Assembly: GCF_014698115.1 (NCBI RefSeq)
Contig: NZ_JACJSJ010000007.1
Location: 80,547 to 144,546 of the forward strand
DNA length: 64,000 bases
Source of the DNA: Nostoc sp. FACHB-973
GTDB taxonomy: Bacteria > Cyanobacteriota > Cyanobacteriia > Cyanobacteriales > Nostocaceae
Direction of reading: 5' to 3'
Part shown: positions 16,015-25,915 of the stretch, piece after piece
How the letters are laid out: the number at the start of each line of letters is the position of its first letter
Numbering within the stretch: position 1 is the stretch's first letter
Notes under the pieces: generated by a model
The model's database searches: none
What the model was told of the DNA's origin: nothing
The model's input: only the letters and a program-made list of their open reading frames with translations
Position numbers and translations under genes: made by a program

Positions 16015-18477
16015 TTAAATAGGATTGGCAGTCAAACTGATCTGTACAATGACATCGTTGTAATCTTTGTCGCCCCCTGAAGGCAAATCTTCAAAGCCAA
16101 AAGTGTTATTACCCAAAAGACGAATATGATCTGTATTGCCTGTATTGGCACCTAAGAATGCAAAATAAACCTTGGGATTATTATTGCCATTACTATCAAG
16201 AAACGCATCGGGTTTACCATCGACAATAATAAATGGTGCAAACAGCGAATCAGCTCCAAAAGTGCTGCTGTAAGAGGCTGTACCTTGGTTGCTCACTGTC
16301 AAATCCATGCCTGTAACACGCGCACGCACGGCGGCTTCGGCGTAACCAGCCTGTCCAACAAGAACATCTGCTACACCATCACCATTTGTGTCAATTCCAC
16401 CACTTTCATCAGCAATTTTGTAGAACCCGACGCAGTTGTTGAATGCAGCTTCTCTGTGAACCTTAAAGTCAGCCTTTACTGATTGTGTGATATCCCGTAA
16501 ATCAATCAGTTGTCCTTCCTTTTTCCCTTGCAAACCCGTACCCAAAGTGATCTGTTGATTTGTTGCTTGAACCGTCACAACTAAGTTCTGGAAGTTGAGA
16601 GAAAATCCTTCCTGTTCTGTGTTGTTATTTGTAGCTGAGGAAAAAACGACACTTGAGAAAGAGGTTTTTCCAGACAGTACAGCCTGAGTAGTACTGTTGG
16701 ATATCATATAGAATCGCAGTTTGGTATTAGACTCAAATTCTAATACGTTTGTCAAGTCGGCACTATTAAAACCATTAGGTGAATTGCCAAGGGAGCAGAA
16801 AATCACCTTTGAACGCAAAAGAGCCGCTTTTGCATAGCCTTCTGCACCAGGGGCTATGCCATCAATCTTACCTTCATCATCATCAACATTAAATACACAC
16901 AGTTCATCCACCTGTTTAGAACCAGTGCTTTTAATCTTAATGGAAAGTTTTCCTTTGCCACCCTTAACTTTGCTTTTGACGGTAAAGATATTCTGAGTAA
17001 TATTGACAATCTGGAAAATAGTTGTTATTTGGGTATTTGTAGACCCAAGTTCCAAATTCTTTTCAGCAACCGCAAGTGTAAATACATCACTGGCTTCATC
17101 TCCAGCAATATCTTCAGCGATAACTTTGATGTCTAGACTACCCACATCGTTATTTGTCGGAGTGCCACTGAAGGTAAGGGTAGTAGGATTGAAGTTCAAC
17201 CAAGTCGGTAGTAAATCATCATTTGCCAGAGTTGCAGTGTAAGTCAGGATGTCTTCAGCATCTACATCGCTGAAGGTGTCAACTGGAACGGTGAAGTTAA
17301 AGACACTATCTTCAGTGGCTTCTTGATCTTGAATTTCATTCGCCACCTCTGGCGCATGGTTGAAAGGCGCACTAAACACCGTCACCGCTGAGTCATAAGA
17401 TCCAGATGCATAGAGATGTTTCCCGTCAGGGCTGACAGTTACAGAAGTGGCAGCAGCAAGTCCATCTACACCATCTGTATCATCTTTTTGAACTTCTACA
17501 AAAGTCAACTCACCTGTTTCTTGATTGCGCTCAAATACTGCTACTGCGGAATCATAATATCCAGTAGCATAGAGATATTTCCCATCGGGGCTGACAGTTA
17601 CAGAAGTGGCAGCATTAAGTCCATCTACACCATCTGTATCATCTTTTTGAACTTCTACAAAAGTCAACTTGCCTGTTTGTTCATCCCGCTCAAACACCGC
17701 CAGCGCTGAGTCCCCAAATCCAGCAGCATAGAGAAATTTCCCGTCGGGGCTGACAGTTACGGAGTTGACAGCAGCAAGTCCATCGACACCATTTGTATCA
17801 TCTTTTTGAACTTCTACAAAAGTCAACTTGCCTGTTTGTTCATCGCGCTCAAACACTGATACCGCCGACTCGTCAGCTCCAGCAGCATAGAGGAATTTGC
17901 CGTCGGGACTGACAGTTACGAAGAGAGCACCAGCAAGTCCATCGACACCATTTGCATCATCTTTTTGAACTTCTACAAAAGTCAACTTGCCTGTTAGTTC
18001 ATCACGCTCAAATACCGCTACCGCCGAGTCACCATATCCAGTAGCATAGAGGAATTTGCCATCGGGACTGACAGTTACAGAAGTGGCATTAGCAAGTCCA
18101 TCGACGCCATTTGTATCATCTTTTTGAACTTCTACAAAAGTCAACTTGCCTGTTAGTTCATCGCGCTCAAACACCGCTAGCGCCGAGTCACTATATCCAG
18201 GAACATAGAGGAATTTGCCGTCGGGGCTGAGAGCGAGGGATTCAGCACTACCAAGCCCATCGACGCCATTTATATCATCTTTTTGAACTTCTACAAAACT
18301 CAGCTGGCCTGTTTCTTGATTGCGCTCAAATACCACCACCGCCGAGTCATCATACCCAGATGCATAGAGGAATTTGCCGTCGGGGCTGATGGCGGTAAAG
18401 AAACTCCCACCAAGCCCATCGACACCATTTGTATTATTTTTTTGAACTTCTACAAAATTCAGAATTTTCTCTGTCAT
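16015..18477 (-). CDS. Seven-repeat beta-propeller protein with cadherin-like and DUF4114 domains
   Basis: This 820-residue protein opens with seven nearly identical repeats of about 53 residues (roughly 8-375), each with FVEVQKDD(T)NGVDGL and SPDGKFLYA(A/T)G. They are expected to close a seven-bladed propeller of the lactonase/YVTN type. A cadherin- or dystroglycan-like domain follows (about 375-475, with [14 protein letters not shown] and [15 protein letters not shown]). Two DUF4114-type segments end the protein, the last with [18 protein letters not shown]. No signal peptide is visible. In such cyanobacterial proteins export is often through type I systems. An adhesion or surface-binding role is inferred. 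Its C-terminal 300 residues resemble those of the next gene. Confidence 0.75.
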   Translation of the reverse strand: MTEKILNFVEVQKNNTNGVDGLGGSFFTAISPDGKFLYASGYDDSAVVVFERNQETGQLSFVEVQKDDINGVDGLGSAESLALSPDGKFLYVPGYSDSALAVFERDELTGKLTFVEVQKDDTNGVDGLANATSVTVSPDGKFLYATGYGDSAVAVFERDELTGKLTFVEVQKDDANGVDGLAGALFVTVSPDGKFLYAAGADESAVSVFERDEQTGKLTFVEVQKDDTNGVDGLAAVNSVTVSPDGKFLYAAGFGDSALAVFERDEQTGKLTFVEVQKDDTDGVDGLNAATSVTVSPDGKYLYATGYYDSAVAVFERNQETGELTFVEVQKDDTDGVDGLAAATSVTVSPDGKHLYASGSYDSAVTVFSAPFNHAPEVANEIQDQEATEDSVFNFTVPVDTFSDVDAEDILTYTATLANDDLLPTWLNFNPTTLTFSGTPTNNDVGSLDIKVIAEDIAGDEASDVFTLAVAEKNLELGSTNTQITTIFQIVNITQNIFTVKSKVKGGKGKLSIKIKSTGSKQVDELCVFNVDDDEGKIDGIAPGAEGYAKAALLRSKVIFCSLGNSPNGFNSADLTNVLEFESNTKLRFYMISNSTTQAVLSGKTSFSSVVFSSATNNNTEQEGFSLNFQNLVVTVQATNQQITLGTGLQGKKEGQLIDLRDITQSVKADFKVHREAAFNNCVGFYKIADESGGIDTNGDGVADVLVGQAGYAEAAVRARVTGMDLTVSNQGTASYSSTFGADSLFAPFIIVDGKPDAFLDSNGNNNPKVYFAFLGANTGNTDHIRLLGNNTFGFEDLPSGGDKDYNDVIVQISLTANPI

Positions 18478-18965
18478 AATTTTACCTTTTAATACTTGCT
18501 ATTTATACGATTTAATTTATGAGATAAAACCGACATATGCCTTCAGTAAATTTACGATTTTATAGTAGCCCAGCACAAAAATACTGGTATTTTTCTAATA
18601 CTAATCACAGTTATACTTTAAGTATTTTTCCTGAATAGTCACCAATACGGTTTAGATAAGCCTCTTTTTCTCCCCCTGCTCCCCCTGCCTACCTCAACCG
18701 ATAAATTTCCTTAACTGAACCGTATTGGAATAGTCACCTCCAGAATCTGGTGATGGTTCTTCGATTGTGCTAAATAATTATTTGAATTTATTCAGGATGT
18801 ATAACATTAACAAAAATCTTTGTAACCCATAAATAGGGTGTAAGGGCATACATCTGTACGCCCTTACATCTATCTGTATCAGGTATTTTGTGAAATGGTA
18901 AGCTGTCGAGATTTAAGTTGAATAATTAGGGCGGACAAGATGTTAGCAACGCTAATTTAATATTA
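18478..18965. other. Intergenic region between the two 820-residue proteins
   Basis: About 490 bases hold no supported gene. Besides the element at 18644-18727, there is a palindrome at 18840-18867 (GTAAGGGC and GCCCTTAC arms). It is followed by a TCTGTATCAGG...GTGAAATGGTA stretch, which also occurs near the window start (about 65-95) and, varied, near 51045-51070. The rest is AT-rich and presumably carries the promoter of the propeller gene. Confidence 0.5.
18644..18727. mobile_element. 84-base inverted-repeat element with 11-base target duplication
   Basis: The ends AATACGGTTTAG and CTGAACCGTATT are inverted copies. The element is flanked directly by GAATAGTCACC at 18633-18643 and again at 18728-18738, an exact 11-base direct repeat typical of a target-site duplication. 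The interior holds TCCCCCTGC repeats and no coding sequence. It is best read as a miniature transposable element mobilised by a transposase elsewhere. Confidence 0.65.
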
Positions 18966-21428
18966 CTAAACAGCGTTGACGCTCAAATTCACCCGCACAA
19001 TCACATCGTTGTAATCTTTATCACCACCATTTACTAAATCTTCAAAGCCAAAGGTATTATTTCCCAATAGCTGAATGTGATCTGTCTTGTCAGTGTTAGT
19101 ACCTAAAAATGGGAAGTAAATCGCTGGATTGTTATTAGGATTGCCATCAAGAAATGCATCGGGTCTACCATCAACAATAATAAATGGTGCAAATAGCGAA
19201 TCAGCCCCAAAAGTGCCAGTGTAAGAAGCTGTACCTTGGTTGCTTACTGTCAAGTCAATACCTACAACACGTTTTCGCACGGCGGCTTCGGCATAACCAC
19301 TCTGTCCAACAAGAATATCTGCTACGCCATCATCATTAGTGTCAATACCACCATTCTCATCAGCAACTTTATAGAAGCCGACAAAGTTGTTGAATGCAGC
19401 TTCTCTATGAACCGCAAACTCAGCTGTTACCGATTGTGTCACACCCCGTAAATCAATCAGTTCACCTTGATTTTTGCCTTGAAAACTTGCACCTAAAGGT
19501 AATTCTTGATCAGTGGGTTGAATTTTTACTACTAAATCTTGGTTTTTCCAAGCTAGGGAAAAACTACCGTCGTTCAAGCTTTCGATTTGAAGATTTTTTG
19601 GGTCAAAAAATAGTACGTTGCTTATGGGAGTTTGTCCTGCCAAGATACTATCAGTGGTGGTATTGCGTACCAAGTAAAATCTCAGTTGTTCACCAGAGTT
19701 AAATTCCAAAAGACTTGTTAAGTCACTATTAAAACCATTGGGAATATTAGCCAGGGAGGAAAAAATTACCTTGGCTCGTTGCAAGGCAGCTTCAGTATAA
19801 CCACTACCACCAGGGACAATATCACCAATATTTCCTTGTTCATCGCTTACGGTGAATACTCCCAGTTCATAAAACTGATTAGAACTGTGGGCTGTCAATT
19901 CAACTGAGAGTCTTGTTTTCTTACCATTACCTTTGATGGTGAAGATATCATTGTCAGCATTTTTTGATAGTGGGATATCGTTGTCAGTGATATTAATGTT
20001 TACGGGGTCAATGGCAATGCCATCATAATCAGCATCGCTGCTTGTGGCTGTATGCTCGATAGTCTGACTGTCATCGCCTTCTACGATCGCATCATCTACC
20101 GCTGTTACCGTCACATTTTGTGCTACATTCCAGTTCTGTGTGGTAAATGTGAGGATCTTGGGACTAGTTTGGATTTGTTCGCCACCATCGATAGTAACGA
20201 TCGCATCAGCAGTTGGCTGGCTTGCAAGTACCACAGAATAGCTATCAGTTGCGCCAGCTTCGCTAACATTTGTGCTGCCGTCAGTTTGGGTAATGATAAC
20301 TAAAGGATTTGGATCGTCATTGTTGATAGTTCCTTTAGCCGTACCACTTGTAGGATTAATAATTGCTTTGTTTGTGGGATTGCTCAAACTAACGGTAAAA
20401 GTCTCATTTCCCTCGAACACGAAATCTGGAGTTATTTGAACTGTGAAGCTTTTTTGGGTTGCTCCCGCTTCAAAAATGATAGTCTCTGTTTTTGTTCCAA
20501 AGTCGGCTGTACTGGCGGTATCTTCTGCCGTCAAAGATGTAGATACAGTTATGCTTTGTTCAGACTGGGTATATTCTGTGCGGGTGATGGTGAAGGTAAT
20601 AACATTTCCTTCGATCGCTGAAGCATCACTAATTGCGAAAACTCCAACTTGAAAGTCAAAGTCATCTGATGTCAGAGTGTTGGCTTGGACATTTCTTAAA
20701 ATGCCGAACTCTTTCAACTCACCATTGATATTAACTTTGATGGATGTATCGAGTCCTATTTGCTCTAATTTTAAATCTGAGAATTTCTGAACTTCGGGAA
20801 TTCCATTAATTAGAAGTTTATCTTGACCTTGAGTAAAATCGAATACTTCAACAGGTACATCAGGAACCGCTGCACTAGCAATAAAAAAGCGGTCTTTTCC
20901 AGTACCTCCTGTTAGTTGGCTGCCTTTTTTACCACCAAATAGTAAATCATCACCAGATCCACCAAATAAGCGATCGCTAGCTAATCCCCCAATCAAAACG
21001 TCATCGCCTTCATTACCCTCAAGGCTGTTATTACCTGTTGTACTGGATACATTTAATACATCATTGCCAAGTCCACCCAATAGTGTGTTGTAGCCAGTGC
21101 CATCAGAAACTGTGAGGCGATCGTTTCCGGAAGCACCATCGAGTTTGTTATTGCTACCTTCAACTACAAAAAGGCGATCGTTGTCTTCTCCTGCTTCCAG
21201 GATGTTAAAACCAGAACTACCTACAGCAAATAAATCATCTGCTCCAATACCGCCTCTTAAGGTATCGTTGTTGTTGGCAAAAAGGCGATCGCTTCCAGAT
21301 CCACCATCAAGCAAATTATTGCCTTCACCATTGGAAGCATCTAGAATATCATCTCCCTCAAAGCCAAAAACTTGGTCATTTTTACTGGCGTACAATTCAT
21401 CTTGACTCGAAGTACCGTTAAAAATCAT
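18966..21428 (-). CDS. RTX calcium-binding, Calx-beta and DUF4114 surface protein
   Basis: This 820-residue protein starts with RTX-like nonapeptide repeats (about 1-190, such as LDGGSGSDRLF and LFGGSGDDLLFGG). A Calx-beta-like domain follows (about 255-375, with ITFTITRTEYTQSEQSITVS and FEGNETFTVSLSNP), then a second one (about 375-490, ending in VEGDDSQTIEHT). DUF4114 segments occupy the last 310 residues ([20 protein letters not shown]). The RTX block is N-terminal, unlike the usual C-terminal placement. There is no signal peptide; type I secretion and calcium-dependent folding outside the cell are inferred. The C-terminal part is paralogous to the protein encoded at 16015-18477. Confidence 0.8.
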   Translation of the reverse strand: MIFNGTSSQDELYASKNDQVFGFEGDDILDASNGEGNNLLDGGSGSDRLFANNNDTLRGGIGADDLFAVGSSGFNILEAGEDNDRLFVVEGSNNKLDGASGNDRLTVSDGTGYNTLLGGLGNDVLNVSSTTGNNSLEGNEGDDVLIGGLASDRLFGGSGDDLLFGGKKGSQLTGGTGKDRFFIASAAVPDVPVEVFDFTQGQDKLLINGIPEVQKFSDLKLEQIGLDTSIKVNINGELKEFGILRNVQANTLTSDDFDFQVGVFAISDASAIEGNVITFTITRTEYTQSEQSITVSTSLTAEDTASTADFGTKTETIIFEAGATQKSFTVQITPDFVFEGNETFTVSLSNPTNKAIINPTSGTAKGTINNDDPNPLVIITQTDGSTNVSEAGATDSYSVVLASQPTADAIVTIDGGEQIQTSPKILTFTTQNWNVAQNVTVTAVDDAIVEGDDSQTIEHTATSSDADYDGIAIDPVNINITDNDIPLSKNADNDIFTIKGNGKKTRLSVELTAHSSNQFYELGVFTVSDEQGNIGDIVPGGSGYTEAALQRAKVIFSSLANIPNGFNSDLTSLLEFNSGEQLRFYLVRNTTTDSILAGQTPISNVLFFDPKNLQIESLNDGSFSLAWKNQDLVVKIQPTDQELPLGASFQGKNQGELIDLRGVTQSVTAEFAVHREAAFNNFVGFYKVADENGGIDTNDDGVADILVGQSGYAEAAVRKRVVGIDLTVSNQGTASYTGTFGADSLFAPFIIVDGRPDAFLDGNPNNNPAIYFPFLGTNTDKTDHIQLLGNNTFGFEDLVNGGDKDYNDVIVRVNLSVNAV

Positions 21429-21756
21429 GACTATGTTTTCACCCTGATATAGCTTACTTGTTTTAGCACTTTGTATTTATTCATATTTTTTTACACAAGC
21501 TTTATCTCATGATTAAGTTCCTGTTTTCTAATTTAATAACCATTTCTTTATAAGCATGTGTTCAATGTTAAATTAACTGTGATAAATGCTTACTTTTAAG
21601 TAGGTTTAAGATTTTTCCAAAATTTAAATTTTTCACATCCAGAGGTTAATTAATATTGAATAGAGTTTTTAGTAAATTTAAACACCACACAATAGTAACT
21701 CATGGGAAAATTAAAGATATATTAATTTTAGGTTATAAAAAAATTAAGTAATACAA

Positions 21757-21880
21757 TAGACCTTTTGCATAAATCAAAAATAAAGAACCCCACCCCGCAT
21801 TTGAGTAAAGCAAACGCTCCCCTCCCCGCTTGCGGGGAGGGGTTGGGGGTGGGGTGTTAGGGACTTTTGCAAGAGGTCTA
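21757..21880. repeat. TAGACCTYTTGCA-ended element, copy 1 (124 bases)
   Basis: The ends TAGACCTTTTGCATAAA and TTTTGCAAGAGGTCTA are inverted. The interior is a GC-rich palindrome (CCCCTCCCCGC/GCGGGGAGGGG) next to ACCCCACCCC blocks. The same 124-base element lies in the opposite orientation at 30385-30508. Both copies follow the same four bases, ACAA, and begin at TA. No coding capacity is present. Confidence 0.75.
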
Positions 21881-22082
21881 ATATACCTGCCTTGAAAATA
21901 GAGAGTAGGACTTTTGCAAGAAGTCTAGTTAATAACAACAAGAGTGCGATCGCTAACAGATATAAGCCAGGGAGTATACTCCCCCGGAATCGCAAAATCA
22001 CTACAGCTTCATTGTTGAATTTAAAGCCCTCTAAGAGTTGCCTCTCGTTAGCGCAGCCTCTGCTAGAGAAGAGGAGGCTTTA

Positions 22083-22144
22083 CGCTTTTTCAGTCAAAAT
22101 ACCCAACTGAATTCTGACTTATGACTACTGAATTCTGTTCGATA
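22083..22144. repeat. Left copy of a 62-base inverted repeat flanking the graspetide maturation genes
   Basis: This 62-base segment is repeated in inverse orientation at 25391-25452, with 58 of 62 positions identical by my count. It begins CGCTTTTTC and ends GAATTCTGTTCGATA. The two copies enclose the ABC transporter and ATP-grasp genes but not the precursor peptides. Confidence 0.75.
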
Positions 22145-22148
22145 AACT

Positions 22149-24035
22149 TTATTTCTTATGAGAAATCTTTTCGCTTGTACTGATTACCGATCCATTTTGT
22201 GATTGATCTTCAGATGAATTATCTATTCTAATTTGAGTATTTACAGTAGGTTTACTAATACTTTCTTTTTGACCGTTTTGAGTACGATAATCCCCTACCT
22301 TCATAAGTTGCCAACTGGAATCTTGTGCAAGTTCTAATACCCATTGATGATAATCAAATAGGCTTTCTCTATGTCCAACACTGATAAACGTTGTTTTCGT
22401 TTCTTGTAATTGTTGATATAAACTTCCTTCGTTTTTTAAATCCAAGGCACTTGTTGCTTCATCTAATATGGTGAACCTTGGATGAGTCACTAACAGGCGT
22501 GCAAAAGCTAGGCGTTGTTGTTCTCCCAAAGACAAAATATTCTCCCAAGGAATTTCAGTATCAAAGCCTTCAACTCGACTGAGCAAATTTTCTAGGTTTA
22601 CTTGTTGCAAAACTGTTTGGAGTTCTGCGTCGGTCATTTGACGATTAGTTTTAGGGTAGAGTAACTGTTGGCGCAAAGTACCCAAAATTATATAAGGACG
22701 TTGGGGTAAAAATAACATTTCTTCTAGGGGAGGACGCACCAAACGACCAGTTCCTGCATTCCACAAACCAGCGATCGCTCTCAACAAAGAACTTTTACCC
22801 CGACCGCTAGGGCCAACAATCAATAACCCTTCTCCTGGTTGAACAGACAATGATAAATCTTTGACGATCACTTGCTCATAGTTTGGTGTTTGTAGTGTGA
22901 AATTCTCAAAAGCTAAATGTTTTTCTTCTATTACTTTAATAGTACTTACATTTTCTGGTTGTTTAGTAACAGCTTCTAAAGCATCCGAAAAATCAGATAA
23001 ACGCTGTACATAACTAGAAAACCACCCTAAAGTCCCAAATTCACCTATTAATTCTCCCAGAGAATTAGAAAACATAAAGCAAGCGTAAGTAACTTGGCTA
23101 ATTTCTCCATAATCAATTTGATTCTGGATAAATAAAGGTGTGAGGATAAACATCGAAAATACACTGATAGCAGACTGATAAGCTCTGCCAAAAGCATCTT
23201 GCCCTCTCTCCCAATTCAGCCTGCGTTCAGCATTTTTCAGAACATTATTAAATCGGCGCTCAATTATATTTAACTCTTCTTCTTCTCCCTGAAAAAAAGC
23301 AATGGATTCAGCGTGATTGCGAACATGAGTCAGACAATAAGCAAAGTCTGCTTTAAACTGTAGTTCTTCTTGATTAATTTTATTTAATTCTTGATTCAAG
23401 TAAACAGCTACAAAATTACCTATAATTGTATAAACAACCAAAAAAATTGCAATTTGTGAAGAAATTGTCCAGAGAATTATGAGAGAACTTAGCATTCCCA
23501 GAATTTTTTCTAGGAAGGTACTTGAAAGCCTTAAAGCATTACTGACAATAGGTTCTATTTCTCTAGATAGGCGTTGATCTGGATTATCTATATCAGATTT
23601 AAAATTTATTTTATAATAAGCTCGATTGCTCAGATATTTTTCTAAAATATAATTATTTAGCCATTTGTACCAATCAATAATTATTTTTTTTCTGACATAT
23701 CTCAAAAAAGTTACTGATAAGACTGTCGCTAAAATAAAGAGAGTGGACACTAATAAAGTACTATTATATTTATCAATATCCCTCTCTTGAATAACGATAT
23801 CGAGTACATAGCGATTCCAGTAGCTACCGACAGAACTTAGACCTACAATTCCAACTATTAATAATACTAGGAGAATGAGCATTCCCCATGAGCGAATCAC
23901 GTCTGAAAATGCTCTTCCCTCTGCTTCTGTTGGATACCAGTAAGGCGCTGCAAATACTCTGACATCTTCCCAAAATTTAGTAAAAACTGAAAGAGGATTA
24001 GTTATGCCTCGATCGCGAACAAATGGAGTTTGCAT
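22149..24035 (-). CDS. SbmA/YddA-like ABC transporter (fused permease-ATPase) of the graspetide cluster
   Basis: This 628-residue half-transporter has a permease domain with about six membrane segments (residues 50-350). The type is ABC_membrane_2 (SbmA/BacA/YddA), with family patterns YYKINFKSDIDNPDQRLSRE and FQGEEEE. The ATPase domain follows (about 390-590): Walker A GPSGRGKSS, signature LSLGEQQRLA, Walker B FTILDEATSALD and switch His in SVGHRES. It lies 13 bases downstream of the ATP-grasp ligase on the same strand, so it is likely in one operon. Microviridin clusters regularly carry an ABC transporter (mvdA/mdnE). Export of the modified peptide is therefore inferred. Some members of this wider family import peptides or cofactors, so direction is not proven. 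Confidence 0.85.
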   Translation of the reverse strand: MQTPFVRDRGITNPLSVFTKFWEDVRVFAAPYWYPTEAEGRAFSDVIRSWGMLILLVLLIVGIVGLSSVGSYWNRYVLDIVIQERDIDKYNSTLLVSTLFILATVLSVTFLRYVRKKIIIDWYKWLNNYILEKYLSNRAYYKINFKSDIDNPDQRLSREIEPIVSNALRLSSTFLEKILGMLSSLIILWTISSQIAIFLVVYTIIGNFVAVYLNQELNKINQEELQFKADFAYCLTHVRNHAESIAFFQGEEEELNIIERRFNNVLKNAERRLNWERGQDAFGRAYQSAISVFSMFILTPLFIQNQIDYGEISQVTYACFMFSNSLGELIGEFGTLGWFSSYVQRLSDFSDALEAVTKQPENVSTIKVIEEKHLAFENFTLQTPNYEQVIVKDLSLSVQPGEGLLIVGPSGRGKSSLLRAIAGLWNAGTGRLVRPPLEEMLFLPQRPYIILGTLRQQLLYPKTNRQMTDAELQTVLQQVNLENLLSRVEGFDTEIPWENILSLGEQQRLAFARLLVTHPRFTILDEATSALDLKNEGSLYQQLQETKTTFISVGHRESLFDYHQWVLELAQDSSWQLMKVGDYRTQNGQKESISKPTVNTQIRIDNSSEDQSQNGSVISTSEKISHKK

Positions 24036-24048
24036 CTTCTAGAAATTC

Positions 24049-25026
24049 CTAATTTTTACCAGTGAGCAAAATTTCTGCGATCGCCTGCGAAATAGGATAG
24101 TGTGGTGGATATATCTCCATCCAGAAAAATTCCCCGACTGGGTTAACTTCGAGGAATACGTGCCGATTATCGGGGGTAACAATAATATCAATCGCTCCAT
24201 AGTTTAAGCCAAAATAAGCCATGAGTTGAATAAGCTTTTTCTCAATATCTTCTGGCAAGTCGTAAGGTTTCCAATTGTCAACTAAGGCTTTCCCCTCTTT
24301 GCGCCAGTCGTAAGTAGATCCCTCCAAACTTTGGGAGTCTACTGCGGCAGTAAATACGCGGTGTCCGACAATGGTTGTCCGCAACTCCAGCGCCTTCGGG
24401 ACGTTTTCCTGAAACGTCATCGGACAAAAACGCAATCCTGCCATATTCTCCAGATCATCATCTGTAACTGGAGTGGTAAACACAACGTTTTCTCGTCCCT
24501 GATCATCATAGATTGCAAAGGAAGAAAGCATCTTGGTGATTATCCCTTGCTGACACTCTTGAGCAAATTGCTTAACTGCTTCTGGATTGTTTGAAGTCAA
24601 GCTACGCGGAGTTAAAAGGCCAATTTCTCCTGCAACTTGCAATTGTAGTTGCTTATTATTAGCCCGATCCACATTTGACATCTCATCGAAGTGAAATCCC
24701 TGGAGGCTGGCAATCATACCCCTGACAGTAGCGCGACATTCTTTAATTGACGCATCTCTGTATTGCTTGTCCATTGACTCAGGGATTTTCTGGCCGTAGC
24801 GCATCCGCCGATACCAAACTGAGGATACCTCACTCAAATCAAGCTTCTGTTCGCCATCAGTAATAATTACCCGTCCAGTATCACCTTGGTAAATATCCAA
24901 CTTCACTTCCGTAGGATATCTATCTGTGTCAAACCGAAATGCTTTTTCTCCTCTAGCCTCTATTTCTTTGATTACTAGAGGAATGCTTTCGTTGTCTTTG
25001 CTAAACGTAACTATTAATACGGTCAT
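24049..25026 (-). CDS. mvdD: MvdD/MdnC-type ATP-grasp ligase (graspetide ester-forming)
   Basis: This 325-residue protein resembles the MvdD/MdnC family, which activates acidic side chains as acyl-phosphates and forms ester (lactone) bonds in microviridins. Family landmarks include the opening TVLIVTFSKDNESIPLVIKE, then SSVWYRRMRYG near 88-98, the RANNKQLQLQ helix, ITKMLSSFAIYDD and RFCPMTFQENVPKALELR. The metal/ATP end is YGAIDIIVTPD...FLEVNPVGEFFW. The opening matches MvdD/MdnC rather than the lactam-forming MvdC/MdnB. No second ligase and no GNAT acetyltransferase occurs in the window. It lies 1.0 kb downstream of the intact precursor peptide on the same strand. Confidence 0.88.
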   Translation of the reverse strand: MTVLIVTFSKDNESIPLVIKEIEARGEKAFRFDTDRYPTEVKLDIYQGDTGRVIITDGEQKLDLSEVSSVWYRRMRYGQKIPESMDKQYRDASIKECRATVRGMIASLQGFHFDEMSNVDRANNKQLQLQVAGEIGLLTPRSLTSNNPEAVKQFAQECQQGIITKMLSSFAIYDDQGRENVVFTTPVTDDDLENMAGLRFCPMTFQENVPKALELRTTIVGHRVFTAAVDSQSLEGSTYDWRKEGKALVDNWKPYDLPEDIEKKLIQLMAYFGLNYGAIDIIVTPDNRHVFLEVNPVGEFFWMEIYPPHYPISQAIAEILLTGKN

Positions 25027-25144
25027 AAAAAGTATGGAGCTTCGTTACATATTATGTTAATTAGTTTTGTGACTACCTAAAATCCTTGCTAAATAAAAGA
25101 AAGGAAGATTCTTTACTAAGATTTTATGACTTTGCCAGTGATTT

Positions 25145-25267
25145 AGGGACTTCCAAAAAATAAATTCTCCCAAATTATTTGTACATTTTTCGGGTAGCAC
25201 AGCTGTGCTACCCTACGTTCGGGGAGCCTCCCGCACGGATGGGATGTTTTTTTCATGGGAAGTCCCT
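25145..25267. repeat. AGGGACTTCC-ended element, copy 1 (123 bases)
   Basis: The ends AGGGACTTCC and GGAAGTCCCT are perfect 10-base inverted repeats (here the left reads AGGGACTTCCAAAAAATAAA). Inside is the perfect palindrome GGGTAGCACAGCTGTGCTAC plus CC. Copies at 40663-40765 and 50793-50894 share the interior nearly base for base. This copy carries about 20 extra bases (a GGGGAGCCTCCCG segment) right of the palindrome. It is a non-coding miniature element. Confidence 0.8.
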
Positions 25268-25362
25268 TAGGGTTTTGACCTTGATTTTGAAGACAAGTTT
25301 TTGATGTTTAACTAATAATTTGGCATAACAGGTACTGAATAACCAAGCAATTAAGCTCCAAT

Positions 25363-25389
25363 GAGTACTTTTCAGTTATCAAATAACTG
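25363..25389. repeat. 27-base hairpin block, second copy
   Basis: This block, GAGTACTTTTCAGTTAT followed by CAAATAACTG, matches 25 of 27 bases with 26213-26239, which sits 29 bases upstream of the intact precursor start. Each copy contains a CAGTTAT/ATAACTG hairpin with a three-base loop. No precursor-like frame follows this copy. Confidence 0.6.
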
Positions 25390-25390
25390 T

Positions 25391-25452
25391 TATCGAACAG
25401 AATTCAGGAGTCAGGAGTCAGAATTCAGTTGGGTATTTTGACCGAAAAAGCG
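25391..25452. repeat. Right copy of the 62-base inverted repeat
   Basis: Inverse of 22083-22144, with four differences in the heptamer part. It begins TATCGAACAGAATTC and ends GAAAAAGCG. With its partner it encloses 3.2 kb carrying only the transporter and ligase genes. Confidence 0.75.
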
Positions 25453-25915
25453 GATGAATAATCGGGTTTAAAACCCCCACCAAATCATAGATTTGGTGGT
25501 CTTCAATCAGTCGCGGGTCTGAATCCCCGACTGATAGCGTTCGCCTTTGGCGTCTCGTAGAGAAGCGTTAGCGAGTCAGACGCTCCTGCGTCGCTAACGC
25601 TGCGCTATCGAGCGTCTTGATTCTGACCGGAGGCGGAGCGTCTCCGGCTCCGCTCCTGAATTCTGACTTCTGAATTCTTCTTCAATACTCTAATTTCAGA
25701 TGAACCTACCCATAGCAGTCATTAGTCATTTGTGAAAACTACAAATGACTAATGACTAAGTGCAAAGTCGAGCCAGTCTCGTGGGCGGCTGCGCTGACAT
25801 CAGAGAGCTGGCGTTGAGCGGAGATTTCCGCTGAAGCGCGTTAGCTACTCGCAAAGGGAGGCTCAGAACTTTGTACGACTAATGATAGCCTTGACGAAAA
25901 ATTTCACAACTCAAA

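Larger units (their letters stand above)
21429..22148. other. Repeat-filled intergenic region
   Basis: These 720 bases hold no supported gene. The right part of the region contains the 124-base element at 21757-21880, a solo GACTTTTGCAAGAAGTCTA end at about 21909, a short 'CTCTCGTTAGCGCAGCCTCTGC' type repeat near 22036, and the inverted-repeat copy at 22083-22144 just before the ABC transporter stop. The left 330 bases are plain AT-rich sequence upstream of the RTX gene and presumably contain its promoter. Confidence 0.5.

Noticed and set aside
16015..18477. Possible CRISPR-like array because of regular 159-base repeats
   Set aside because: The repeats are in frame, encode propeller blades and have no unique spacers between short repeats.
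25145..25362. A third graspetide precursor after the second 27-base hairpin block
   Set aside because: I read the minus strand downstream of the block and found no PFFARFL-like leader or TxKxPSD core.
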